Assembly: GCA_910579925.1 (NCBI GenBank)
Contig: CAJTVY010000003.1
Coordinates: 62,001 to 126,000 of the forward strand
Direction: 5' to 3'
Length of the DNA stretch: 64,000 nt
From: an uncultured Dorea sp.
GTDB taxonomy: Bacteria; Bacillota; Clostridia; Lachnospirales; Lachnospiraceae
Position 1 is the first letter of the stretch, and each line of letters starts with the position of its first letter. Below, piece after piece: positions 42,421 through 50,386 of this stretch. The position numbers and the translations under genes are program-made. Below the pieces are notes generated by a model, which saw nothing but the letters and a program-made list of their open reading frames with translations, had not been told where the DNA came from and searched no databases.

Positions 42421-44343
42421 ATGGCATGGTATGATGAGGCAGTATTTTATCACATTTATCCGTTGGGGCTTACCGGGGCGCCGAAGGAGAATTCTTATGG
42501 AGAACCGGTAAGCCGTCTGAACACACTGTTGCCGTGGATCTCTCATATTAAGAAGATCGGGTGTAACGCAATCTATATCGGGCCGCTTTTTGAATCGGTG
42601 GGACATGGGTACGAGACTACGGATTACAGGAAGCTTGACAGCCGTCTGGGAACGAATGAAGATCTGACGGGATTTGTGGCAGAGTGTCACAGGCAGGGCG
42701 TGAAAGTAATCTTTGACGGGGTGTTTAACCACACCGGGCGGGATTTTTTTGCGTTCCAGGACATTAAGAAGAACCGGGAGAATTCACGGTATAAAGACTG
42801 GTATCGGAACGTGAATTTCTGGGGGAATAATCAGTTCAATGATGGGTTTTCCTATGAGAACTGGGGAGGCTATGATCTTCTTGCGAAACTGAACCAGCAG
42901 AATCCCGAAGTACGGGATTATATCTGCGACGTGATCCGTTTCTGGGTCGATGAGTTTGACGTGGACGGAATTCGTCTGGATGCGGCGGACGTGCTGGATT
43001 TTGAATATATGAAGGCTCTTCGCCGGGTGGCGAATGAAGTGAAACCAGATTTCTGGCTGATGGGCGAGGTTATCCATGGGGATTATAATCGCTGGGTGAA
43101 CGAGGGAACTCTGCATTCTGTTACCAATTACCATCTGCATAAGGCTCTGTATTCGGGACATAACGACCATAATTATTTTGAGATTGCCCACACAGTGAAG
43201 CGGCTTTACGGAATGGGCGGCAATCGCCCGGACGGACTAAAACTCTATAATTTTGTGGACAACCATGATGTGGAGCGGATTTATACGAAGCTGAATCATA
43301 AGGCGCATTTCGCCCCGGTGCATGTATTACTCTATACGCTGCCAGGTGTTCCTTCGATTTATTATGGGTCGGAGTTCGGAATCGAGGGACGCAAAGAGAG
43401 GCACTCCGATGACTCTTTACGACCGGCGCTGTCTCTTTCTGATTATGAGAATGCAGAGAATGAGAATCCTTACACCAGGCTCGTCAGAGCTCTGGGTTAT
43501 GTACGCCAGAACACACCTGCTCTGTCTTACGGGGATTATAAGGAACTGACCCTGACTAACCGTCAATATGCGTTTTCCAGAGAGTATGAGGGAAAAGCGG
43601 TGATCGTTACAGTCAATAATGACGAGAATGATTTTACGATGGATCTTCCGGCTGGAAACGAGTCGGCTTATGTGGGCGCACTCTCGGGAGAGAAGGTGGC
43701 CGTGAATAACGGAAGGATCTCGGTGAGCGTAAAAGCCAATGCCGGAGAGATCTGGATACCGGATGGGTACGGTTCTGCTGCAGGACCCGGGGATTCTGCA
43801 GGCGCATGGAGTAAAGATTCCGCAGATGCCAAGGTGGATGAGATTGAAAAGGCGACAAAGCAGGTGAAAGCTTCGTCTGTAAAACCGTCGGAAGCAGCGG
43901 ATAAGGTGCGTAAGATTGAGAAAGAGACAGAAAAAGTCGAGAAATCCGAAGCAGGGACAACAGGGGTTCTCATGTCTGAGGAGAATGCAGTAGCCGCCAT
44001 GGAGGCTGTGGATGAACTGGTGGCAGAGGCAATGCAGGAGTCTGCTGCCGAGAAGAGTTCAAAGCTGGAATCAAGGGATACCCTGGACAGTGTGACAGGA
44101 AAGATGATTGATGAGGCCATGGAGAGCATGGAGAAGTCTGAGTCTGAAGACAAAAAGACAGCGCAAGAAGGACCGTCAGAATATCAGGAGGCTTTTGAGA
44201 AGGGAAGGATTGCCGGACTTCAGGAAGCGATTCTTGCAATTATGGGAAAGAATGGGCCCATTACGGATCAGATGCGAAAAGACGTCACGGATAATGTGTA
44301 CCATGATTCATTAATTAACTGGATTAAGAGTTTTCAACATTAA
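42421..44343 (+). CDS. GH13 alpha-amylase-family enzyme with a long charged C-terminal extension
   Basis: A 640-residue protein. Residues 1-445 form a GH13 enzyme without signal peptide: VIFDGVFNHTG (region I), GIRLDAADVLDF with the nucleophile aspartate (II), LMGEVIHGD with the acid glutamate (III) and FVDNHDVERI (IV). Such enzymes cut or rearrange alpha-glucans in the cytoplasm. After the usual beta-sandwich a tail of about 190 residues follows. It is rich in Ala, Glu, Lys and Ser, predicted flexible or coiled, and ends with an ordered-looking helix EKGRIAGLQEAILAIMG. The extension is unusual for GH13 and may be a docking segment. TAGGAGG precedes the ATG. Confidence 0.88.
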   Translation: MAWYDEAVFYHIYPLGLTGAPKENSYGEPVSRLNTLLPWISHIKKIGCNAIYIGPLFESVGHGYETTDYRKLDSRLGTNEDLTGFVAECHRQGVKVIFDGVFNHTGRDFFAFQDIKKNRENSRYKDWYRNVNFWGNNQFNDGFSYENWGGYDLLAKLNQQNPEVRDYICDVIRFWVDEFDVDGIRLDAADVLDFEYMKALRRVANEVKPDFWLMGEVIHGDYNRWVNEGTLHSVTNYHLHKALYSGHNDHNYFEIAHTVKRLYGMGGNRPDGLKLYNFVDNHDVERIYTKLNHKAHFAPVHVLLYTLPGVPSIYYGSEFGIEGRKERHSDDSLRPALSLSDYENAENENPYTRLVRALGYVRQNTPALSYGDYKELTLTNRQYAFSREYEGKAVIVTVNNDENDFTMDLPAGNESAYVGALSGEKVAVNNGRISVSVKANAGEIWIPDGYGSAAGPGDSAGAWSKDSADAKVDEIEKATKQVKASSVKPSEAADKVRKIEKETEKVEKSEAGTTGVLMSEENAVAAMEAVDELVAEAMQESAAEKSSKLESRDTLDSVTGKMIDEAMESMEKSESEDKKTAQEGPSEYQEAFEKGRIAGLQEAILAIMGKNGPITDQMRKDVTDNVYHDSLINWIKSFQH

Positions 44344-44414
44344 GTTTATAAAACTGAATTTAAGGAATTGAATTCTGGGAATTCATGTGTTATATTTGAT
44401 AGGACAAAGAATCT

Positions 44415-44772
44415 GCGGGTAAGACAGGTAATCGCATCTGCAAATGCAGGATTGCAGGCCGAAAGGCAGCAGATGAGGAAAGTCCGGGCTTCACAGGGCA
44501 GGATGCCGGATAACGTCCGGTGGAGGTGACTCCAAGGAAAGTGCAACAGAAATGAACCGCCATGAATATGGTAAGGGTGGAAGGGCAGTGTAAGAGACTA
44601 CCGCCTTGCTGGTAACAGCAGGGGCACATGTAAACCCCATCCGAAGCAAGACCGGATAAAGACAATGTGGCGGCCCGTCACGTCTTAGGTAGGTCGCTTG
44701 AGCCTGCTGGCGACGGCAGGACCAGATAGATGATTACCCAACGACATAACCCGGCTTATCGTCTTGCCGGCA
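44415..44772 (+). ncRNA. rnpB: RNase P RNA (class A)
   Basis: Conserved RNase P blocks appear in order: GAGGAAAGTCCGGGCTTC, GGTAAGGGTGGAA, CCCGTC with AGGTCGCTTGAGCC, and the 3' ACATAACCCGGCTTATCG. The first and last helices close by GGTAAGAC pairing with GTCTTGCC. A strong terminator follows. The RNA trims tRNA 5' ends. Ends are set by the P1 helix and may be off by a few bases. Confidence 0.96.
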
Positions 44773-44781
44773 GATCATTAG

Positions 44782-44809
44782 AAAACAGGACTGCTACAGT
44801 CCTGTTTTT
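44782..44809. terminator. Terminator after rnpB, shared with convergent pyrI
   Basis: AACAGGACTG pairs with CAGTCCTGTT over a 3-base loop, with T-runs on both strands. It lies between rnpB and the pyrI stop. Confidence 0.9.
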
Positions 44810-44815
44810 AAGTTA

Positions 44816-45262
44816 CTATTTTAATTTCCCATGATACTTTTCTTCACAGTATTTGCAGCGATAGACTTCTTTCTCTGGGTCGGTGAGGACGAATACATGA
44901 TCCAGCCCCTGTTCAATGGATGTGATACATCTCGGATTCTTGCAGCGGATGATGTTGGTAATCTGCTTTGGAAGATGCAGGCATTTCTTGGCTACAATCT
45001 CAGAATCTTTGATGAGATTGACGGTGATGTTGTGGTCAATAAAGCCCAGGGCGTCAAGGTCAATAAAATCAATGGGACATTCAATCTTCATGATGTCCTT
45101 CTTGCCCATCTTGTTGCTTCTGGCATTCTTGATAATGGCAACGCAGCAGTCTAATTTATCCAGATGGAGATATTTATAGATATCCATGCTGCGCCCTGCC
45201 TGGATATGGTCTAATACAAAACCTTCCTCGATACGTCCGACATTCAGTGTATTTTTTAACAT
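44816..45262 (-). CDS. pyrI: Aspartate carbamoyltransferase regulatory chain
   Basis: A 148-residue PyrI. The N-terminal nucleotide-binding domain begins NTLNVGRIEEGFVLDHI, and the C-terminal zinc domain has the four cysteines in CKNPRC and CKYCEEKYHG. The chain confers feedback control by pyrimidine nucleotides on the PyrB trimer. Its start overlaps the pyrB stop by 7 bases, giving stoichiometric coupling. Confidence 0.96.
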   Translation of the reverse strand: MLKNTLNVGRIEEGFVLDHIQAGRSMDIYKYLHLDKLDCCVAIIKNARSNKMGKKDIMKIECPIDFIDLDALGFIDHNITVNLIKDSEIVAKKCLHLPKQITNIIRCKNPRCITSIEQGLDHVFVLTDPEKEVYRCKYCEEKYHGKLK

Positions 45263-46191
45263 GATCTTTCCTCCTCCACTTCGATATTGAGCAGCGTCAG
45301 AATGAGCGCCATCCGAATATAGACGCCGTACTTGGTCTGTTTGAAATAAGCCGCTCTGGGATCATTGTCCACTTCCACGGAAATCTCGTTGACACGGGGC
45401 AGAGGATGAAGGACGTACATATCCTTTGGCGCCAGTTCCATTTTCTTAGCGTCCAGGATATAGAAATCTTTCATGCGCACATAGTCCTCTTCGTTGAAGA
45501 AGCGTTCCTTCTGAACACGGGTCATATAGAGCAGATCCAGCTTCGGCAGCGCATCCTCAAGCCGGACGACTTCTTTGTACGGGATATTCCCCTTATCCAG
45601 TACGTCAAAGCGCATATAGCCGGGAAGTCTTAACTCTTCTGGCGAGATCAGGATAAACTTGATTCCCGGGTATCTGACCAGAGCATGGATCAGTGAATGT
45701 ACGGTACGCCCGAACTTCAGATCTCCGCACAGGCCGATCACCATGTTATCTAAATGGCCTTTGAGATTGCGGATCGTCAGAAGGTCGGTCAGTGTCTGAG
45801 TCGGATGCTGGTGGCCGCCGTCTCCGGCATTGATCACCGGAATTGATGAATGCTGACAGGCAACCATAGGCGCTCCTTCTTTCGGATGACGCATGGCACA
45901 GATATCCGCATAGCAGGAAACCGTGCGGATGGTATCGGATACGCTCTCACCCTTGGCAGCAGAACTGGATTCCGCCGATGAGAATCCAAGGACGCTTCCG
46001 CCCAGATTCAGCATTGCGGCTTCATGGCTCAGTCTTGTCCGTGTACTTGGTTCATAGAAAAGTGTTGCCAGCTTCTTCCCCTCGCAGGCATGCGCATACT
46101 TTGCAGGACTGGCTTCGATGTCAACTGCCAGATCCATCAATCGATCCAGTTCTTCCACGGAAAAATCAAGCGGACTCATTAAGTGTCTCAT
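45256..46191 (-). CDS. pyrB: Aspartate carbamoyltransferase catalytic chain
   Basis: PyrB makes carbamoyl-aspartate in pyrimidine synthesis. The 311-residue protein shows the carbamoyl-phosphate site YEPSTRTRLSHE, the aspartate site region DGGHQHPTQTLTDL, and HPLPRVNEIS. AAGGAGG precedes the ATG. It is the first structural gene after a long U-rich leader and is cotranscribed with pyrI. Confidence 0.97.
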   Translation of the reverse strand: MRHLMSPLDFSVEELDRLMDLAVDIEASPAKYAHACEGKKLATLFYEPSTRTRLSHEAAMLNLGGSVLGFSSAESSSAAKGESVSDTIRTVSCYADICAMRHPKEGAPMVACQHSSIPVINAGDGGHQHPTQTLTDLLTIRNLKGHLDNMVIGLCGDLKFGRTVHSLIHALVRYPGIKFILISPEELRLPGYMRFDVLDKGNIPYKEVVRLEDALPKLDLLYMTRVQKERFFNEEDYVRMKDFYILDAKKMELAPKDMYVLHPLPRVNEISVEVDNDPRAAYFKQTKYGVYIRMALILTLLNIEVEEERSC

Positions 46192-46587
46192 AAAAACCTC
46201 CTTATGATGTTAGATAAAAAATGTAAATATGTATATCAATCATCAACGGATCTGCCGTCTGACATATCCGTAGTGATATCAAGGGATTGCGGCCATAGGC
46301 CGGTATTTAAAAAATATATGGATGATTAAAAGAAAAACAGGATTATGTGTATGAATGAATACACCAGGAAATGAAGATTTTTTAACAAAAAAGAGAAAAG
46401 CATGTTCTGATAAATAAAAATAAGAAATGAATATAACCAGCCACTCATATAAAATATGAATGACAAAACCAGGCTGATCTGTATGGATGCGCCCTGCGCT
46501 GCTGTTATATTCCCGGATATACATGCCCTTTCCTCCCTGTTGAAAACCTTTCATATTATAATATAACAAATACGAAAGATTTTCAAC
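46192..46587 (-). promoter_or_regulatory. pyrBI promoter and U-rich leader with a possible leader peptide
   Basis: On the minus strand TTGAAA (46581-46586) and TATTAT (46558-46563) are 17 bases apart, and the pair sits inside a 14-bp inverted repeat (46539-46552 and 46574-46587, 13 of 14 pairs). About 330 bases of leader follow, very rich in U runs. A frame at 46279-46524 (81 residues, MYIREYNSSAGR..., many Phe, Tyr and Ile) has GGGAGGAAAGGG before its ATG. A hairpin with ACGGAT/ATCCGT arms lies near its end, before pyrB. This recalls UTP-sensitive pyrBI attenuation, but the mechanism is inference. Confidence 0.5.
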
Positions 46588-46966
46588 GCTTTATGAGGAT
46601 TTTTTCAAACAATAATCCGGCGCCGAACCACAGCGGCGCATAATCAAGGCGGATCAGGCCGCGGATGTTTAACGGGGCTTCGCTGTAGTCCCAGGGACAT
46701 GCGTCAAATTTCTTTAAAAAAGAGCCGGTCACATATTCGCCGCAGAATATGCAGCATGTATAGACGCCTCCACGCAGTAACAGGCTCTTCCCTTTCAGCA
46801 GTCTGCAGATAGGAGCAAGAAAACTTGCCATGCCATAGATGGGGAACATCCAGATAGAAGTGTTCCCGGTCAGTTTCGGGTTTTCATCCTGCAGGGAGTG
46901 GAGTCCGGTGAAGAGGATCTCCATGCACCATCCAGTGGTCCCGCAGGTCAGGAAATTATGCTTCAT
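46583..46966 (-). CDS. Small membrane protein of the putative ABC-transporter type IV/DUF1113 family
   Basis: A 127-residue membrane protein with three to four hydrophobic segments. The recognisable pattern is CGTTGWCMEILFTG, WMFPIYGMASFLAP, FCGEYVTGSFLKKF, CPWDYSEAPLNIRGLIRLDY and APLWFGAGLLFE, typical of PF06541 proteins, whose function is unknown. Its 3' end overlaps the -35 region of the pyrBI promoter. It is divergent from pheA. Confidence 0.75.
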   Translation of the reverse strand: MKHNFLTCGTTGWCMEILFTGLHSLQDENPKLTGNTSIWMFPIYGMASFLAPICRLLKGKSLLLRGGVYTCCIFCGEYVTGSFLKKFDACPWDYSEAPLNIRGLIRLDYAPLWFGAGLLFEKILIKR

Positions 46967-47016
46967 ATGGATAAGTATGGCAGAAACGGGCAGATTTTAT
47001 ACAGGATAATAAATAT

Positions 47017-47051
47017 TTGACAAATCTGGCAGGATATGTATTATAATACAT
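47017..47051 (+). promoter_or_regulatory. pheA promoter overlapping a 16-bp palindrome
   Basis: TTGACA (47017-47022) is followed after 16 bases by TATTAT or after 19 by TATAAT. ATGTATTATAATACAT (47036-47051) is a perfect palindrome covering the -10, so a bound protein there would block transcription. AT-rich -10 palindromes can also arise by chance. Confidence 0.6.
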
Positions 47052-47093
47052 CATGATCAGAGATTACAAAAATAGAAACGAGGAGAAAATGAT

Positions 47094-48224
47094 ATGGCGA
47101 CGCTTGAAGAGTTAAGGATACAGATAGATGCTGTGGACAACGAGATTGTAAGGCTGTTCGAGGAACGGATACGGCTTGGAGAAGAGGTAGGAGACTACAA
47201 GATCGCAAATGGAATGAAGATCTTTGACCGTCAGAGAGAACGGGATAAGCTGAGTAGCGTAGCAGGGCAGGCGACTACAGAGTTTAATAAGAAGGGCGTA
47301 CGGGAATTGTTCGAGCAGCTGATGGCCATGAGCAGGAAGGTACAGTATCGTAAGCTTGTGGAGGCGGGCGCTCTTGGAAGACTGCCGTTCATCGGGGTGG
47401 ATACCCTGGATACTCAGAACGCCAGGGTGGTGTTCCCGGGAACGGAAGGGGCTTACAGCCAGGCGGCGATGCAGTACTATTTCGGAGAAAAATGCAACAG
47501 TTTTTATGTGCGGACGTTTCGGGACGCTATGGAGTCCATAGAGGAAGGCGCGGCGGATTTTGCCGTGCTGCCGATTGAGAATTCAACGGCTGGGGCGGTG
47601 GACGAGATGTATGACCTGCTGGTTGAATTTGAAAATTATATAGTGGGGGAGACGATTATTCCGATCACCCATACCCTGGCTGGGCTGCCGGGAACAAAGC
47701 TTTCGGATATTGAGCGTGTGTATTCTAAGGGGGTGGCGCTTATGCAGGCGTCCCGTTTTCTGGACGGGCACAGCGGATGGCAGCAGATCAGCGTAGCGAA
47801 TACGGCGATTGCGGCAAAGAAGATTATAGAGGAACAGGATAAGGGCCAGGCGGCAGTCTGCAGCGCATATGCGGCGAAGGTTCACGGTCTTCAGGTGCTT
47901 GCGGACAATATTAATGATGATCCTAATAATTCCACGAGATTTATCGTGGTGACGAACCAGAAGATTTTTCTGAAAGAGGCTCAAAAGATCAGTATCTGCT
48001 TCGAGGTGCCCCATGAGAGCGGATCGCTGTATCAGTTATTGTCTCATTTTATCTATAATGATCTGAATATGACCAGGATTGAGTCAAGGCCAGTGGAAGG
48101 AAGAAACTGGGAGTACCGGTTTTTCGTGGATTTCGAGGGGAATCTTGCAAAACCTGCGGTGAAGAACGCAATCCGGGGACTTCGGGAGGAGAGCAGGAGT
48201 CTTAGGATTCTTGGAAACTATTAG
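47094..48224 (+). CDS. pheA: Bifunctional chorismate mutase / prephenate dehydratase
   Basis: PheA converts chorismate via prephenate to phenylpyruvate. The 376-residue protein has an AroQ-type chorismate mutase helix bundle (1-90: LRIQIDAVDNEIVRLFEERI), a prephenate dehydratase domain (about 108-290: VFPGTEGAYSQAAM, VLPIENSTAGAVDEMY, NNSTRFIVV) and an ACT regulatory domain (SLYQLLSHFIYNDLNM, ESRP) for feedback by phenylalanine. Length is normal. A GAGGAGAAAATGAT region precedes the start. Confidence 0.96.
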   Translation: MATLEELRIQIDAVDNEIVRLFEERIRLGEEVGDYKIANGMKIFDRQRERDKLSSVAGQATTEFNKKGVRELFEQLMAMSRKVQYRKLVEAGALGRLPFIGVDTLDTQNARVVFPGTEGAYSQAAMQYYFGEKCNSFYVRTFRDAMESIEEGAADFAVLPIENSTAGAVDEMYDLLVEFENYIVGETIIPITHTLAGLPGTKLSDIERVYSKGVALMQASRFLDGHSGWQQISVANTAIAAKKIIEEQDKGQAAVCSAYAAKVHGLQVLADNINDDPNNSTRFIVVTNQKIFLKEAQKISICFEVPHESGSLYQLLSHFIYNDLNMTRIESRPVEGRNWEYRFFVDFEGNLAKPAVKNAIRGLREESRSLRILGNY

Positions 48225-48243
48225 GAAAAGGAGCGGGCAGCAG

Positions 48244-49557
48244 ATGAGAACAAACGAATTGATATTGTATCGCCATTGTGAGACGAGGGATCTTCAAGAC
48301 GGCCGGATTCTTCAGGATATGACGTTTCTGATGGAAAATTATGACAATACTTATTATAATTCCGAAGATTTGAGAGGGCTTCTGTTTGAGTGCGTGAATA
48401 GGATTCTGGAGATGGCGGTCAGCCATGGTTTTGAGGGGAATCTTTGGCATGATTATCTGACGTATCTTCTGGCCACCCATGAGAATGCCTACAGTACTTC
48501 CTGCGAGATTGTGGGGGAGACTGGCGGCAGTATTAATGAAGCGGCGCTGCATGATTTTGGGATTTTCAAGGAATTGTTTGACTATGACTTTTCGGGCATG
48601 TCGAATGTGCTTGAAGCGGAATGTCTGTCTGTTATTCTGGATTACCGGGGGACGAGCGGGCATGGAAAAGTATTTAACAGGAGAATCAGGGACCGGATCT
48701 GCGAACTAAGCCGGAATCTTGCGGGAACGAAGGAGGCTTTGGATTTCAAGGATACTCTTACCCAGTTTTATAAGGAATTCGGCGTCGGGAAGCTTGGTCT
48801 TCATAAGGCGTTCAGGGTGGAACGAGGAGACGGCGGAGCCAGGATTGTTCCAATCACGAAGATTGCCCATGTGCATCTGGACGACCTTGTGGGGTATGAG
48901 ATTGCCAAGAAGAAACTGGTGGATAATACAGAGGCGTTCGTGGAGGGGAGACGGGCAAATAACTGTCTGCTGTTTGGGGATGCAGGGACGGGGAAATCTT
49001 CTTCTATTAAAGCCATACTCAACCGGTATTACGACAAAGGACTTCGGATGATCGAGGTGTATAAGCATCAGTTCCAGGATCTGAATGATATCATTTCCCA
49101 GATCAAGAACCGGAATTATAAATTTATTATCTATATGGATGATCTGTCTTTTGAGGAATTCGAGATTGAATATAAGTATCTGAAGGCAGTGATTGAGGGG
49201 GGACTGGAGAGGAAGCCGGATAATATACTGATCTACGCCACATCCAACCGGCGGCATCTGATCCGGGAGACGTTTAAAGATAAGGCGGACCGGGATGAGG
49301 AGCTGCATACCAATGATACGGTACAGGAGAAACTGTCGCTGGTTGCGAGGTTCGGGGTGACGATTTATTTTGGGAAACCGGAGAAGAAGGAGTTCCAGGA
49401 GATTGTGCGGCAGCTTGCGAAACGGAACGGGATCGGGCTGCCGGAAGAGGAACTGCTGCTTGAGGCGAATAAGTGGGAACTGAGCCATGGAGGGCTGTCG
49501 GGGAGGACGGCACAGCAGTTTATTGATTATCTGATGGGACAGAAGGAAAAGAAGTAA
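48244..49557 (+). CDS. AAA ATPase of the DUF815 family
   Basis: A 437-residue protein with an N-terminal helical region and a DUF815-type ATPase domain from about residue 195: GYEIAKKKLVDNTEAF, Walker A LLFGDAGTGKSSSIKA, Walker B-like FIIYMDDLSFEEFE, and the sensor region LIYATSNRRHLIRETF. Family function is unknown. I start at the ATG at 48244 with AAAAGGAG upstream, 20 bases after pheA, instead of an upstream ATG that overlaps pheA. A strong terminator follows. Confidence 0.88.
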   Translation: MRTNELILYRHCETRDLQDGRILQDMTFLMENYDNTYYNSEDLRGLLFECVNRILEMAVSHGFEGNLWHDYLTYLLATHENAYSTSCEIVGETGGSINEAALHDFGIFKELFDYDFSGMSNVLEAECLSVILDYRGTSGHGKVFNRRIRDRICELSRNLAGTKEALDFKDTLTQFYKEFGVGKLGLHKAFRVERGDGGARIVPITKIAHVHLDDLVGYEIAKKKLVDNTEAFVEGRRANNCLLFGDAGTGKSSSIKAILNRYYDKGLRMIEVYKHQFQDLNDIISQIKNRNYKFIIYMDDLSFEEFEIEYKYLKAVIEGGLERKPDNILIYATSNRRHLIRETFKDKADRDEELHTNDTVQEKLSLVARFGVTIYFGKPEKKEFQEIVRQLAKRNGIGLPEEELLLEANKWELSHGGLSGRTAQQFIDYLMGQKEKK

Positions 49558-49564
49558 GCAAAAA

Positions 49565-49600
49565 AAATTCGCAGAGTATATTACTCTGCGAATTTTTTTT
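49565..49600 (+). terminator. Strong terminator upstream of the surface-glycan operon
   Basis: A perfect 12-bp stem, ATTCGCAGAGTA with TACTCTGCGAAT, closes over TAT and is followed by eight T residues. The 5' arm sequence recurs in the hairpin just before the loaP-like gene. Confidence 0.95.
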
Positions 49601-49784
49601 CAACAGCATATCTATTATAACGATCTAAAGCAGATAATTCAATACCTAAATTATTTTTTACAAAATCTTGTAAGAAATGAAAGTTAATAAATCTGTCTAT
49701 TGTTAAATTATAAATTTAAAGTCTGTATATTTAATGTAATCCAATAAAGAATACTGCTATTTTGATACCCAATATATTGAAATA

Positions 49785-49813
49785 TTTTCGCAGAGTAATA
49801 TACTCCACGAAAA
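49785..49813 (+). promoter_or_regulatory. Leader hairpin before the loaP-like gene, related to the upstream terminator
   Basis: TTTTCGCAGAGTA pairs imperfectly with TACTCCACGAAAA around ATA. The left arm repeats TTCGCAGAGTA of the terminator at 49.57 kb, but mismatches and the lack of a T-run mean it does not terminate. It abuts the ribosome binding site, a position where a LoaP-binding or autoregulatory RNA element would make sense. The AT-rich 49601-49784 stretch presumably contains the operon promoter, which I could not place. Confidence 0.55.
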
Positions 49814-49821
49814 GAGAGGGG

Positions 49822-50331
49822 GTGTTTCCGATCTGGTATGTCCTGCGCTGTGAAGAAGGAAATGAGAAAAGAGCAGCCGTTTTGCTGAAACAATTGTATC
49901 ATTGCCAGTCGGATATATTCTTGATAACGTTTGAAAAAATGAAACGATATGAAGGAAACTGGCATTGCCAGAAAGAAATACTGATCCGGGGATATGTGTT
50001 CGCAGATGTTAAAAACCGAAAGAGATTAGAAGCAGCGGCCTATGATACGTCTATATTTAAGGCTTCTGGAATGGGAGAATATACTTTGTGTCTGAATAAG
50101 GAGGATAAAGAATTTCTCGAAAACCTTAGTGGAAAAGAGCATCACATTTCAATGTCGAGAGGATATATTCAAGAAGGGATTACCTTTATAACCGAAGGAC
50201 CTCTATGCGGAAAAGAGCGTAAAATCCGTAAGATTGACCGTCACAAGAGGATGGCGAGAGTAGATTATCCGATGAAATGCTTTCGGAAGACACAGTTCTG
50301 GATGGGGCTGGAGATTACAGCGAAGAGTTAA
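49822..50331 (+). CDS. loaP: NusG-paralogue transcription antiterminator, LoaP-like
   Basis: A 169-residue specialised NusG paralogue. The NGN domain starts PIWYVLRCEEGNEKRAAVLL and includes ILIRGYVFADVKN. A KOW domain closes the protein (GPLCGKERKIRKIDRHKRM). LoaP proteins ride on RNA polymerase and let it read through terminators in long biosynthetic operons; here the gene heads a polysaccharide operon of at least 13 genes. The start is unclear: the in-frame GTG at 49822 directly abuts GAGAGGGG, with no normal spacing. The frame extension to 49762 would run through the leader hairpin. An ATC directly before TGG TAT GTC would have ideal spacing. Confidence 0.75.
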   Translation: MFPIWYVLRCEEGNEKRAAVLLKQLYHCQSDIFLITFEKMKRYEGNWHCQKEILIRGYVFADVKNRKRLEAAAYDTSIFKASGMGEYTLCLNKEDKEFLENLSGKEHHISMSRGYIQEGITFITEGPLCGKERKIRKIDRHKRMARVDYPMKCFRKTQFWMGLEITAKS

Positions 50332-50386
50332 TAACGTATGTGAGCAAAGCAGATGTTAAAACGATCAGGCTCAAGGAAGATGACAG

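Noticed and set aside
44390..44665. Two minus-strand frames inside the RNase P RNA
   Set aside because: The region is a complete RNase P RNA; antisense frames there are spurious.
49762..49821. The upstream extension of the loaP-like frame from a TTG
   Set aside because: It would be translated through the leader hairpin, lacks a ribosome binding site, and relatives begin at the WYVL block.
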